Shown here: positions 10,561 through 22,560 of the stretch, piece by piece
Position numbering within the stretch: the stretch's first letter is position 1
How the letters are laid out: every line of letters starts with the position of its first letter
NCBI GenBank assembly: GCA_905147135.1
Contig: LR990040.1
Span: 20,567,857-20,631,856, forward strand
DNA length: 64,000 nt
Source: Blastobasis lacticolella
Lineage: Eukaryota > Arthropoda > Insecta > Lepidoptera > Blastobasidae
Reading direction: 5' to 3'
Position numbers and translations under genes: made by a program
The notes under the pieces: model-generated
What the model was told of the DNA's origin: nothing
Databases searched by the model: none
What the model saw: the letters and a program-made list of their open reading frames with translations, nothing else

Positions 10561-11585
10561 CTGCCAACCATACATTGGACTTAGTAAATTAAAACTTAAT
10601 TGTGTAACAAGGGAGTGGTCTATTCCGATAAGGTGGCTAAGGAACACTTCCTTCGCGCAATAGGCTTTTGTTTTACGTTGGCCCGAAAGCGGATACAATT
10701 TTCCGCTTATTAAACAGCCTGGAATTAAGGTGTTTGATATAAAGGTTTAAATTTTTAAATGCCTACTAATAATAATTTTGTGACTACTTTATTTTACCTT
10801 CAAACCTGGGTAATCGAACGTTTTTAATATTATACATTCCTAAACCTATGCAACATTGAAATGACATAGTGATACTTTATCACCGTGGCTTCCAAAAAGA
10901 TTGGAAAAGTAGCTATCATCACGACTGGTAATTTTTTTTCTGCTTTGAGTTCGTCGTTATCCCGGCCTCTGCCAGGGTCTTTTTACTTACTTAATATTCT
11001 CCATTTCGCCCGGTTTTCAGCATCCTCTGCTCTGCTTCTTTTTCTGATCTGTGGTGACTACCAGAAAACAACAATTTTATTCGTTCTATTCTAGAAAAAT
11101 GTTTTTCCTCAAGATGGTTTTTATCATAAAAATCAGGACTCACAGAAAAGATTAATCAATGGTGAAACTAAAACCTTAACTTCCTTGGCAAGTATGAAGC
11201 GAAAACTTATTATTCGTTTCTAGGACCATAGCGAACGTACTCACAACAAAACAAGGTACCCAAGATTGTCATCGAGACAACATAATTTCCTAGAGGTTCA
11301 CACAGTCCACTCCACACCTACGTCCGTGCAATAAATTATAGCATTTCTCTAAAGCGGCGTTTTGTTTAGCGTCCAAGTTTGCAGATTTATTTTCCTGTTG
11401 ATCATTTGCTAGCTGGAGGCTGTTGGGTGAATGATGATCCATCGGGGTTAAAGGCTAAATTGTAGCAAATAAATTGTAATATTGTTATTCGGATTACGGT
11501 GTTGAGTGGTGCATTGTAATTTTGTTTTGAATTTGTTTAAGTAAGTAGGTAGTACTTAAATCTATCAGGAAGAATGTTCTATCTA
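10561..11585. other. No recognisable feature
   Basis: No coding or repeat match. The open frame at 10885-11094 is unsupported. Confidence 0.4.
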
Positions 11586-11760
11586 ACCCTAGTGGACCCG
11601 GCGCGACTTCGTTAGCGTACACCTACCTTTATTTGCCTATAAACCTTCCTCTTGAATCACCCTATCAATTATTGGATCTGAGCGTACATATATACATACA
11701 TTCATAGACACATTGGGACAGACGGCGGGTAACTACTTTGTTTTATACTATGTATGGATA
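11586..11760 (+). repeat. Copy of the minisatellite family with almost no minisatellite
   Basis: It starts 'tagtggacccggcgcgactt', keeps only one or two units of the array ('cacctacctttatttgccta'), then runs through 'aaccttcctcttgaatcacc' to 'ggcgggtaactactttgttt' and 'tatactatgtat'. It is the reverse orientation of the 1182-1487/5079-5148 element and shows that the array length varies between copies. Confidence 0.78.
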
Positions 11761-12424
11761 CGTATGCGAGCAATACAAATAAAGAAAAAGAAATACAAGT
11801 ATAGTGAACATGGGGAATATAACGCCCTACGATTATGAACTATCAATAATGACCACGGATGTAAAATGGGCTCTTTACCTGCACCAAAAATATATTCAAA
11901 ATCACCACAACCACATTGAACCCAGCATATTAGCAAAAACCACAAAATTGAGTACTCAAAATTTACAACGACAGCGAAAACATCAACGACATTGCAAAAA
12001 CCAATATTAACAATTTATTTTCCTATGAGAACACACAAACAGAGCAAGGCAAACCATAAAACCGACCCATTTCCCCTTGGTGTCCTGTCATCCATCCAAA
12101 TAAACATGAATACTCAGTGAAGGGTTGCGCTAGTAATTTTTCAACAGTTTCCTGACACGTCTCGGTGCTACGTGACGTTCACGCTACGGTAACGGCGCTG
12201 TGACGTGTGTGCATTTCGTAGGAAAATGACGCAAAATTGCGACGTCTGAAGAGGAAGATGCATGATGCAGATGTTGTATTATGTATGCCGGTCCAATAAG
12301 ATGCTTGCCGGTGGTGCGATGTTTTAGTGCTGAAAACATTTTATTTGTTTTGTTACTGTATTTAAAATTAAAAAATACAGTTTCATCACTAGTATATCTT
12401 CAAATGTTTAATATATCTTTAATT
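11761..12424. other. No recognisable feature
   Basis: AT-rich. The open frames at 11804-12010 and 11748-11945 oppose each other and have no family resemblance. Confidence 0.4.
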
Positions 12425-12685
12425 GACGACCTAAGTGGTTCAGTGGTCAACATGCTAGTCAGCCACGCAAGAGGTCCCGGGTTCGATTCCCGGCCGGGCA
12501 GAAATTTAAATGATGAATTTTAATTGCTGTTACGGGTCTGGGTGTTCTATGTATAATAAGTATGTATTTAAAAGTATTTAAGTAGTATATCAGTTAGCTA
12601 GCACCCATAGTACAAGCTTTGCTTAGTTTGGGGCTAGATGGCGCTGTGTGAATTTGTCCACGATTATTATTATTGTTAATAATTC
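12425..12685 (+). mobile_element. tRNA-headed SINE
   Basis: The head holds an A-box-like 'tggttcagtgg' and a perfect B-box 'gggttcgattcccgg', the two halves of an internal RNA polymerase III promoter. A tRNA-unrelated body follows, ending 'gcttagtttggggctagatg' and 'gcgctgtgtgaatttgtcc', then an ATT-repeat tail (about 12661-12681). The acceptor arms of a true tRNA do not pair, so this is a SINE and not a tRNA gene. It would depend on a LINE for movement. Confidence 0.85.
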
Positions 12686-14142
12686 AAATGGTCGGTTCCG
12701 CTCTAAATAAGGGTTTGTGACTGGATTTGAATTCAATGTTATTAAAGCTCGTCTTAAGCTAAATCTAGATGATTGATATATATACAAGCGTAGGTATTTA
12801 TTCTGTGACTTCGAAAATGCTTACCCAGCTAGCACTTTCCTGCTTAATCTGCTTATACTGTCCCACGGTTGTCGTGAAGCTCACCGACTCAAAGTATAAC
12901 GCAAACGCTCCTTTGTGTACACTTGGGTTGGGTTTCTTTTTGTAGAGATGAGTAGACAATATAGGAAAATACTTATTTACTTTATTTAACTAATCATTCA
13001 GATGGATCCCGATAGATGGATCCTCCTCGAGGTTGTCAGAAACCTACCATGTCTATCATATAGGTATAAATATTACAGTAAGTAAGCATAAATAAAAGCA
13101 CTACAGTTAAGCTATAAAATATTCGGTAATTGAAGTAATCATGGAATTATGGAAGTAATTATGGTTTTTTTTCATCACGACTAATTATTATGACGATTCA
13201 AGTATAACGTACACAAAAAACTATATTTATTTTATATATATATATTTTAGATCTAATTATCGCACAGCCTATTACAATATACTATTAATACAATATAATA
13301 TTTGGTGAACAAACAATGCTTAAAATCACGACTTGCCGCATCAATCACGCTACGTATATTGTGTATAGATGTCGAGAATTATATAAGAAACACATAGAAT
13401 GTAAATTTCAACGAATACAGCAGTATTCGTTGAAATTTGCAGCAGCACATTATCCATTTAAATACATAATTTCCTTAACCAAATAAGACAAGTCAGTTTG
13501 GACAGATTATATCTACAGGGATGACAGTGAGTGAACATTGCAACAGAACACCAAGAAAACTAATTCCTCACACAATAATATTATGAGTATGGAACCATCT
13601 AAAAATATACCATTTTAATTACGCGTTGAAAACAAAACATTCTGTAATTATGGTTGTTATGTATTTACCGCTGGCAACCTTTGATGGATGACTGCATTAA
13701 ACAATTGAGCGGATATTTTTCATCGGACCGCATATTATTTTCGACGAAACCTTAATAATTACCCGTCGTTGGTTAAATTTCTTCATAAATGCCGTTGTTT
13801 CGGTTACTTACTTTGGTCTACCTCGTAATTAAACAGTGTTAACAGAAAATAAGCCGTATTTTTTGGTAAAGGTAGGATCCTTCTAATAATAACATTGTAC
13901 CTAGATGTGGATTGGATATTCATTATTACCTATTTTTTTTAACTTTCACCCCTGTTTTATGTTAAGCAAATAATGGGTCGTAGCCTAGGCTGGCTAACGG
14001 TCCTATATTTTACAGGACGTCCCGTAATGCTATAATTTTAGCCTGTAAATTAAGAAAAATACGGGTCTTAGGTTAATGGTCCCGTATATTTGAATTGACT
14101 GCTCGACCGCGCTGTCCTAGGGCATCGAAATTCGTCCACCCA
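12686..14142. other. No gene; contains one strong hairpin
   Basis: AT-rich DNA without coding signal. A perfect-looking hairpin at 13401-13440 is listed separately. Confidence 0.4.
13401..13440. repeat. Short hairpin, 18-bp arms
   Basis: 'gtaaatttcaacgaatac' and its complement 'gtattcgttgaaatttgc' are separated by four bases. There is one mismatch (T/C at the second position). Confidence 0.9.
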
Positions 14143-14255
14143 TTCAGGAGCTACAGTGCCACAGATAGACACATCTACACGCAGAGCCACAGATACACAG
14201 ATATTCACGTCAAACTTATATCACCCCTCTTATTTCGTCGGGGGTTAAAAAAACG
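14143..14255 (+). repeat. Dispersed repeat with 'cgtcaaacttat ... cgtcgggggtta' end
   Basis: 'gagctacagtgccacagata ... cacgtcaaacttatatcacc ... ttcgtcgggggttaaa' recurs at 61960-62140 and 63540-63900 (plus) and 23940-24195 (minus). It is a widespread lepidopteran repeat body as far as I remember; its class was not determined. Confidence 0.75.
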
Positions 14256-14784
14256 TAAAACCCCGTACATCCTGTAGCCCACTTTTATCCGATCCGAAAG
14301 GCAATCACCTCAATAACTCAGCGACAACGGCTGCCCATCCATCAAGTGCAACTACAGTGGCCATTCGTCAGTTGGAGAACGTTTACTCGGAGCGTAAACA
14401 CAGCCCCTTATTCCCTGGGTCATTGAGTGCAATTTCGTATGCAAATGTAATTGTGCCCAAGTCCGCAGCTAAATCCTAGTTGCCGTGCGCTGAGTTAATT
14501 ACGGTATCAGAGTTATGTGCGCTTCGTCTATGCTGAGATTAGGTTCGGTCTTCGTATCGTGCTTAGTAGTGGTGAGGTAGAAGATCTTAACTTCACCATC
14601 TTAGGTTGCTACCCAACGACAACGATGGTATCTCTATATACTTCAATATTTGAAAATCCCGCACAGAAATAGACGTTCATGTACAAAAGCTCTTGTACGA
14701 GTATTGTACAATACGCACCTTAAAATTCATAATCCTGTGCAGCTGTTAAAAGGTTTTATAGCTGTTATAAAGTTTCTGAGTGTA
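14256..14784. other. No recognisable feature
   Basis: No coding signal and no repeat match. Confidence 0.4.
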
Positions 14785-14870
14785 AGGGGTTGGTGCTAGT
14801 CTACTCTGCCGGACACCACTCGACCAACCCGACACCACACGGCCAGCCGGACACCAAACGGTCACCATAC
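14785..14870 (-). repeat. Fragment of a LINE-tail-like repeat
   Basis: 'taaggggttggtgctagtct' with 'actctgccggacaccactcg' matches the end of the longer copies at 35080-35350 (reverse) and 62155-62400 (same orientation). The phrase 'gacaccacacgg/gacaccaaacgg' is then repeated three times, a small local amplification. Confidence 0.7.
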
Positions 14871-16499
14871 ATTAAAACGTTATCAATAAAAATAAAAATT
14901 GGTGGCTGTATTATCAAAAAATATTTTTATTTATAAGACAAAAATTTAAAATTCATTGAATTTTTCATTCATTAAATTAAAAAACCTGCAGTTTAAAAAT
15001 GAGTTATTGGTGCTTAAGGGACAGCTAATAGACCTTCCTTCAGAAAACTCCATAATATGTTTAAGAATGCACTTAATATCCTGTATGTTACAGTTGCAAC
15101 AAAATTGTTTTTTTCTGAAAGTGGTCACTTATGAGCGCGATCGTACCAACTACGACCACATACTAAAACTATTATAGTACAATAGCCAAACAAGTTTCCT
15201 ATAACAAATAGACTGACTACAAACACCTATAAAACTTCACTACCTACGACAACAGCAGTATTATGTATCCTATAAAAATACCGCGATTTTCTGGGACACA
15301 AGAAGCTTTTCAGCGGTTATGACAGGAGATGGCTCCCATCACAATGGTGGTTTGTAGGCCGTCCAGTGTGCTGTGCCATAACACTTGGCATGTATCCAAA
15401 TGGTTACCGGTAAAGACATACCCAACGGTTTTCGAGTACAAATACATAAATGTTAGAAATACACTTCTATTTAATTGAATAATGTGCCGTTTTGCGGAGT
15501 CTGTAGTTAATTTTATGGCAAGAGATTCCTCATTAATGGTTGTGTAGTGTGAATGTGCTGAATATAATTATTTTCTTGTTTAATCTTGTAAGCACGACAT
15601 TTTCTGTTTGTCTCTTCGCTGTGTTTCGCCACACATTGTTGCACAACTTGAATAGGTAATATATTCAAAGTTTTGCTGAAGCATGATTCGTCGGTGTTCG
15701 TCTCCAAGCTTCCACACCTGTCTGTTTCCGGCTACTTACAGCCAGTTTAAATATTAATACTTAAAATTATTTTCAAATATTTTATGCATCTTTATTTATT
15801 TTATTTATTTAACATTTTATTGTACACAGTAAAATACATACATCTTTGTTGTCTAAAACTTTATCATATCTCATTTCTTTATAAAGATATTATTCTGACC
15901 TGGTAATCACGAAATGTAAGGAGATTCTATTCCTCGTGCCTTAACACTTGCAACCTAATGGGAGGGGGCCTTTAAGGTATCTGTAGAAGGGGGTAAGAGG
16001 GTAGGGGGGGATACTCTAGTGAGGGCGGTTGGTGAGTGCCACCACCGAAATCACCGAATTAAGAAATACATTCAACTTATACATAACAGCAAGAAATCCA
16101 CGTCCAATAAAATAATGAAACACGCAGACAGTTCACATTCAGAGCGAAGAGCATGGCGTAAGAGCGTTGTCTGGCAAATACATAATATCGCAAAGTTAGT
16201 TGGCGCGTAAACCCGTTGGCGTCTACACTGTTACATTTCATTTCGCCAAACTGAGATGGGGCAATCTGCTTAATAGAATGTGTTGTTTTGTCATACCAAC
16301 ACTTGTTTATAGATATGAGCTTTTGTGCCGTTGTAGTTGGTACTTAAAGTTGGGTGGTGTCCGCGACAATCAAATATTGGCCGCAATGGGTGGTGGAATG
16401 GGTGCCAATTCATTCGTCATTTATCGTGTGTGTAAATTACTTGTTTTGTAAAGTTTCCATTTAGTTATATGAGAAAATTGGTTTAACAACTCTTTCATT
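14871..16499. other. No gene recognised
   Basis: Contains an AT-rich tract at 15780-15850 ('tttatttattttatttattt' then 'aacattttattgtacaca') that looks like the tail of an old retroelement. Short open frames here have no support. Confidence 0.4.
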
Positions 16500-16643
16500 G
16501 CACATGTTATCGGATTTAGTTTAGTACCACGGTTAGTATTACTTTCACCTCGATATTTCGACGCAGTTGCATGCGATATGGTGACAGGATGAAATATCGA
16601 GGAAAACAATACTAACCGTGGTCATAAACTCGATAACATGTGC
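16500..16643. mobile_element. Fold-back element, about 55-bp arms
   Basis: The left arm, from 'gcacatgttatcgg' through 'accacggttagtatt' and 'cctcgatatttc', pairs with the right arm, from 'gaaatatcgagg' through 'aatactaaccgtggt' to 'cgataacatgtgc'. The unpaired middle is 'gacgcagttgcatgcgatat' plus about ten bases. It resembles short non-autonomous fold-back elements common in Lepidoptera. No clear target duplication was found. Confidence 0.85.
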
Positions 16644-17383
16644 GATTATAGTGTAGTGAATAACCACGAGTCTTAAAACCTGTATTGGAGTAACAAATTG
16701 GCTCTGACTAAGTTTTTATATAAAATTATGAAACTGAGTCGTAACCCCTCTCCCGAGTACAGATAGACACAATTTAATATTTTTATATTACCAAAATATA
16801 GGAGGATATAGGAGTGAAATAATAGGTACTTCATTGAGCACGTGGCACTACGGCCGAGAAATACGGCCAAGCCATACTTTCTACGTTTGTAGAGTTAAAC
16901 TTTGTAGAGTTAGGGGCTTCGCTCTTCATGTTAAACGATTTCACAGTGAAAATGTTATTAGCTTGAGAGACTTGGCGAACCAATTTTACATAAAATGTTT
17001 TAGGGATATTTTATTTCATGTCTCTATTTTCGGAACATTATGAAAATCGAGAAAATTACTGTGGCTGTAGGTATAACATAATAACCAGCAATTATAACAT
17101 AATAAAGAAACAAATGTATGTTTACAACATGGCAGCGTGTGTCAGATGCATGTAGTACAACACTAAAAGTCAAATTTAGTGTCACACCGAACGGATAAGG
17201 GATGACGCACTGACACTGGTGGGCCCATGACGAATAAATTTTACGGACACATCAATGGACGGAGACGTTTTTAACTTCTTTTATTCACATTCGTGAGCAG
17301 TTAATTTTAATTATAGAACCACCTAATAAGGGAAGCTGCACACGACATGGCTACGGTTTCGTCATAGTGGTCGAGCTACGTAA
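16644..17383. other. No recognisable feature
   Basis: The block 'ctacgtttgtagagttaaac' (about 16880) resembles 'aacgtagagtttgtagagtt' at about 8610, so an old shared repeat is likely. No genes. Confidence 0.4.
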
Positions 17384-18582
17384 AAAAAAACCGCAAATCG
17401 ATGTACAGGATAGCCGTTTGGTACACGGGTACTTTAGGTTAAAACAATCATTTTGACCGATAGTTCCTAAAAATATTCCCAGGGGGGGGCCAGTAATATT
17501 GACATTAATTTTTAATATGGGAATTGAAATTTTTTTTTTCGGAATCCTATCGTGTTTGGTATCAAATGAAAGGGCATCATAAGCCGGTTCTAAAAATATA
17601 CTACACCAATAACTTTCAGCCACCTGTTTTCTTAAAATCCAAGAAATATTTTCAAAACATACCAAGTTTGGACTCCTCCAGGTAGGAGACGGATTAGTAA
17701 ATTTTTATAAAATATACGCCAAATGACTCTTAATATGCCCATATCCAAAGCCAAAAAGGCGATTTAAAAAATATTTTAATTTACTAATTTTAAAATATTT
17801 TTTTCTTTATTAAAAAGTTGAGATTTAGTATATCATAATCATATCGAACTGTACTGCACTTTACTATTGTTAATCTATGTTAAATTGATATTAATACGCT
17901 TCCCCCCCCCTTCTCCTCCTGCACCTGAGAGGATTTTACAGTGAACAACGACTGACTGACTGACTGACTATGGCTCGCGAAATCAAATTCGCTTAGGTGC
18001 AGAGTGAGGAGTGCGGAGGGAGAGAGGAAAGGGGGAGGGGGAGATAGAAACCGTAAGAGCATTATTTTACATAGATAATAGCATAAAACACAATAATAAT
18101 AGTACAGTACAGTAGAGTTCGATAAGTTTAAAAAAATACTAAATCTCAACTTTTTAATAAAGAAAAAAATATTTTAAAATTAGTAAATTAAAATATTTTT
18201 TAAATCGCCTTTTTGTCGTTGGATATGGGTATATTTAAAGACATTTGGCGTATGTTATACAAAAATTTACTTATCCGTCTCCTACCTGGAGGAGTCCAAA
18301 CTTGGTATGTTTTGAAAATATTTCGTGGATTTTTAGAAAACAGGTGGCCGAATGGTATTGGTGTAGTATATTTTTAGAACCGGCTCATGATGCCCTTTCA
18401 TTTGATACCAAACACGATAGGAATCTGAGAAAAAGAAATTCAAATCCCATATAAAAAATTAATATCGATATTACTGCTCCCCCCCTGGGAATATTTTTAG
18501 GAACTACCGGTCAAAATGATTGTTTAAACCTAAAGTACTCGTATACCAAACGGCTATCCTGTACATCGATTTGCGGTTTTTT
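17384..18582. repeat. 1.2-kb near-palindrome (long inverted repeat)
   Basis: The left arm begins 'aaaaaaaccgcaaatcgatg' and the right arm ends with its complement 'catcgatttgcggttttttg'. Pairing continues inward through 'ggtatgttttgaaaatattt', the phase-shifted 'ttaaaaagttgagatttagt' and the C-rich/G-rich stretches, to 'gcacct' (17921) and 'aggtgc' (18000). The loop is about 68 bp and contains four GACT units. The arms are roughly 540-580 bp and have diverged by point changes and small indels. Both arms contain the same short open frame (17351-17665 minus, 18245-18454 plus), but it matches no known protein family. A fold-back transposon or an inverted duplication would both fit. Confidence 0.9.
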
Positions 18583-19194
18583 GCCAATATTTGCTGTGTA
18601 CACCGTCCACTATCACTACGATGATGGCGGCTCTAATTGGAGCAGTAAATTTAAATAACACTGACAGCCCACTGTCGGTACTGGCCCTAATTGAGAGAGA
18701 GATAGAAAAGAAAAAGTGTATCGTAAAAATAATCTTGTGCGCAGCTCATTTGTTCTTGTAGTTATTTTATTTCCTTTACGCGCTTTACGGCTAGTGTCTG
18801 ATTGGAATTGGTACAGGATGCAGCGATGTATATTGAATTTATGGGCGAATCGGGTTTTTAGTTTTAATGGGATACCGTATAATGATCCGAGTGACGAGTG
18901 TAGGTAATTTAACGCGCAGGTGTGTTTTTGAATTGAGACATTAAAATTGGGTTTGTGAGTTGATTTCGTGCAGGATAAAGGCGACCATGAATGAAATTTT
19001 GTTACAATAACGACACTTATCGTAATTCGTAATCTATAGGTAGATGTTAGACTGAATAGCGCGAGGTAACTTTGTGTTTACTTAGGTAGGTACTTAATTT
19101 CAAATTACTTACCAATTACGTATTGTGTTCGGGTTGAAATTACAATGATAGGTAAGTAATGAAACATAGTTCAACTTAAAAAAATATCTCATTC
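18583..19194. other. No recognisable feature
   Basis: No coding or repeat match beyond simple AT-rich tracts. Confidence 0.4.
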
Positions 19195-19276
19195 ATAGGT
19201 ACATGACTGCAGTGTGATTCGAACCCGGTACCTCTCGCTTACGAATCGGATACCGTTACCACTAGGCCACCGATGT
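19195..19276 (-). mobile_element. tRNA-like SINE head
   Basis: On the minus strand, 'catcggtggcctagtggtaa' carries an A-box (tggcctagtgg) and 'taccgggttcgaatcacact' a B-box. These are the spacing and order of a tRNA-derived SINE promoter. The body beyond is short or lost. It resembles the head of the SINE at 31300-31602 (A-box region 'gtcggtgtcctaatgggtaa'). Confidence 0.75.
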
Positions 19277-19674
19277 TCCAGCGACACACTTCAATCTTAT
19301 AACATTCCTATTTTCGCATACGAAATAGAAATTCATTATCTAGAACGAGCATTTTGATAACCAATTTAATGTTTTGTTGCCAAAATCCAACGAAACTCCA
19401 TTAATGCTTTTAGCGGGTCAGTTGAGTTTCCCGTTTTCCGCTTAATTAAACTTTGCATTGCCCGGGCTTAAATAAAGAATGGGACAAAATTTAATATTAC
19501 CGCTAATGGGTAATTTCCCGGGGGCGTTCCAGTTCGTCCCGTTATCCCGGGACGACGGCGGGAACTTTGACAAAGTTCGTTGCAGAGATAAGCCTGCAGT
19601 GGAATTTGGCCATGATGGTGCTTCGATACTGCTAGCTATTTATGTTACTTGGAGTTTGGTAATAAAAAAAATAA
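19277..19674. other. No gene; GC-rich patch
   Basis: A patch around 19505-19570 is unusually GC-rich ('ttcccgggggcgttcc' and 'ttatcccgggacgacggcgg'). No coding evidence. Confidence 0.4.
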
Positions 19675-19745
19675 TCTTCTTGGCGTCAATGTCCCGGTTG
19701 TACTCTCGCGCACGAGGGCCCGGGGTCCGCCTTGACCACGACTAC
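19675..19745 (-). repeat. SINE-body fragment
   Basis: Reverse complement of 'tggtcaaggcggaccccggg ... gagagtacaaccgggacatt ... gacgccaagaagat', the GAT-tailed SINE family's 3' body. A second copy lies 170 bp downstream. Confidence 0.8.
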
Positions 19746-19912
19746 TAAACTTATTATGATAAATTTGAGCATAATGTAAGCTACAACCCATAAAAATAGA
19801 GAGGGTACAATTTATCTCGAAAGTCAGTATTCCCGGGGGAACGTTTCAGGAACCTAATAACGGGAATTTACAATAACACGGAAGAAGTACTGGGCAAAAG
19901 AAACAAATAATT

Positions 19913-20050
19913 ATCTTGGCGTTAATATCGCGGTTGTGCTCTCGCGCACGAGAGCCCGAGGTCCACCTTGCCCACGATCCACGATTTGGCGGATCAGGTA
20001 AGTACAGTGGAGTGACTACCTTTTGACCTCCGTAACCCTACCTGACCAGA
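19913..20050 (-). repeat. Second SINE-body fragment, longer
   Basis: Contains the same 3' block as 19675-19745 plus the upstream part (complement of 'ggtcaggtagggttacggag' and 'tactgtacttacctgatccg' type wording). It is similar to 31300-31450 and 35385-35545. Confidence 0.8.
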
Positions 20051-21343
20051 TACATTTTTGTTAAATTTCTGTTAACTAAGCACAAAATTACGAGTAACAT
20101 CGCTACTGATTCTTGCATCGAGTCCCTACGGCGGCAAAAATTGAGTTGTAAAGCCATTCCAGCCGAATTTATAACCGTTTTAACCACGAAACGAAACGAA
20201 ACGAGAAGAAAACAATAATGTGTTGTTTTGAAATACGAGCGCCGGGAAACCGCCTTCCTTGACAGTGTTGCTCAAACTTACAAGTTCTTGTAAAAAATAC
20301 ACAGAAAATTTTCTGTACAAAAAAAATGTGCTATGATGCTTTAGAATTCTAGCTCTTATTGGGCATAAACATTGCCCATTTTTTTTTGGATGTGTCACAG
20401 CGTGCATCAAAGAAAATATAGCTACAATAACATAACATCGATAACAAAAATAGGATTTTTAGGTATACGTAACACGCAATATATGGCAGTATGATCTGCA
20501 AAGGACTTCCTTTTGTCATTTGCTAAAGGCAATTTCTGTGCCGAACCTCGTGAATGAGGTAGAGAACTACACTTTGAGCATCTCTGCACCACATAATGGG
20601 TCGATTTTTCTTTCCAGGCAAACCCGCTGAAAGGCGCCGGGCCTTTTCTAATAAATCGCACTCGGAATTAGAAACTTTTTCTTTAAATTCAGCCGCTAAT
20701 GGTTTGTGGAAGAATTGGCGTTATTTGTTTCTGGTGACATTGTGTGGCGTATTACTACGCCAACCGGCTTGGCTCGTAATTAGAAGTGTTTTATTATTGA
20801 TCGTGCATTGCTTAGCTAATTGACTTGCTTGCTACTCAAAATGTCAACATTTATGTATTTTCCAAGAATTTATTTAACTTGCACTTTTCGTATGTATGTT
20901 TGTAAGTTGTCCGTCAAAATTTACAAAAGATTGAGATGAAATTTGGTATACCTATGTGATTTAGATGATAATGCATTAATATGTCAACCTGGCAAATCTC
21001 TTGATACAGAGTTAGCTATGACGTAAGATTTTGAGATAAGCAACAATTTCACTTAATATTGTAATCCGCCGCCGCTCCTCTGCAGTTTATGTATTTATTA
21101 ATATATATCAACGGAGTACACATAAAAAAGTTATAATTTAGTTTAGACAAGGTACAAGACTTATATGCACCCCAATTATAGGTATATACAGCATTCGTAC
21201 GTACAGTTCCGCTTAGTACCGTCTTATCTTCAGTACGAAAACGTTCCATCCACGTCTGATTCGTGACGTATAACCCCACATATCGCACCCATAACTTGAG
21301 TACAATGTCACGCCACACAGCAACATATTAACCCGACTTAATA
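20051..21343. other. No gene recognised
   Basis: The stretch 20880-21010 ('gttgtccgtcaaaatttaca ... gagatgaaatttggtatacc') has the wording of old transposon tails but no copy in this window to confirm it. Open frames here have no family match. Confidence 0.4.
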
Positions 21344-21885
21344 TACACTCACCGGCACAAATTATTTGCAAACCCAATTATTTTGACGCTCATACATTTC
21401 TGGCGCTACTAATCAGTCTTTAACTTCGTAAATACTTAATCGATTTTAATTAGGTTTTCTTGGTTTAATATCCAATAAGGCAATGTTTACCTGTGTATTT
21501 CATTAATTTCTTCAACACGAGAGCTTTACCTTAGACAATATCTTATCAAAATGGGGTTTGCAAATGAATAAATAATAACTTAATTACTAGAAAAAATATT
21601 ACAATAATTAAATATTGTTGACGCAACAATTAATTTCATATTTTGTCTTCCTAATTTCCAAACTAGGAAAAGTCCTGTATCTTGGGAATCTTGGGCTTTC
21701 ACAGAAATCGGTTGAAGAAATTAATTAAATACGGAGATAATTATTGTCTTATTGGCTATCATACCGCGAAAACCTTATTAAAATCGTTTATGAAGTTAAG
21801 AACTGATTTGCAACGCCAGAAGTGTATGAGATTACTTTTATTATAAAAATTATTGGGTGAGCGGATAATAGTGCCAGTAAGTGTA
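21344..21885. mobile_element. Non-autonomous element with about 190-bp terminal inverted repeats
   Basis: The left end 'cactcaccggcacaaattat' matches the complement of the right end, 'cacttactggcactattatc'. Further inside, 'ctcatacatttctggcgcta', 'aatcagtctttaacttcgta' and 'attaatttcttcaac' each have a counterpart in the right arm in the same order. AT-rich 'atata' sequence borders both ends and could be the target duplication. No transposase frame is present. The superfamily was not assigned. Confidence 0.82.
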
Positions 21886-22501
21886 TTATATTTCTGACAC
21901 AGACTTCTTGATGACAAAGAACGGCCGCAATAATGTAGTTAATTTGTTACTATTTTGTTGGATATGACAATTTATTATGACATAAGCGATGACATGAACT
22001 GATTTATGACATAGATGTGTCGTTTTCTGACCGGATGGGTCCAATGTGAGCTTTCTTGTGGAATTGATAACTCGAGTGACCCGGCCACGGAATAAACATA
22101 TGGATGCTAGTCGCACACGTCTAGACAGGGCCTCATTGAGGGACTGCTTCCTTCCTTCGTCGTGTGAGGTACTGCCGGTGCCGGGTGTAATGTTAGGTTC
22201 GGAAGAGAAATACGACGAAATCTCGATCAAAACCGACTGTTGAGTAACTGTTATAAGTAATGTTATTTAGGGCCGATTTTTTAATTCTCAGATAAAACAT
22301 ATCAGTCCGATAAGTTATTGTGCGACCCAAATAAAATTGTCATTACTTCTTAAATAAGTGAAGGATTATAGTGTGTTTTATTTGGATGTATATTACTTTA
22401 TCGGGGAGATAAGTTTTATCAGAGGATTGAAAAATCGGCCCTTAATTAAATAGGAGCATAGCATTAGGTAATCGACATAAGTAGTACATAGATAAGTATA
22501 T
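21886..22501. other. No recognisable feature
   Basis: Opposed open frames at 21886-22230 and 22046-22243 are mutual shadows. One run of about 180 bp (22030-22210) is more GC-rich than its surroundings. Confidence 0.35.
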
Positions 22502-22560
22502 TGTGTAGGGTAGGTGTGGGGTAGGGGTAGGGGTCGGATAGGGTAGGGTTGGGGTAGAAA
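22502..22560. repeat. GTAGG-type minisatellite
   Basis: 'tgtagggtaggtgtggggta', then 'ggggtaggggtcggataggg' and 'tagggttggggtag'. Related to the array at 1348-1487 but more degenerate. The flanks do not clearly match the rest of that repeat family. Confidence 0.75.

Noticed and set aside
12432..12500. Possible tRNA gene with good A and B boxes
   Set aside because: The acceptor stem ends do not pair and a repeat body with an ATT tail follows, so it is a SINE head.
17351..17665. 104-codon minus-strand frame and its partner at 18245-18454
   Set aside because: Both come from the arms of the same inverted repeat, match no family and contain homopolymer-dependent stretches; kept only as part of the palindrome.
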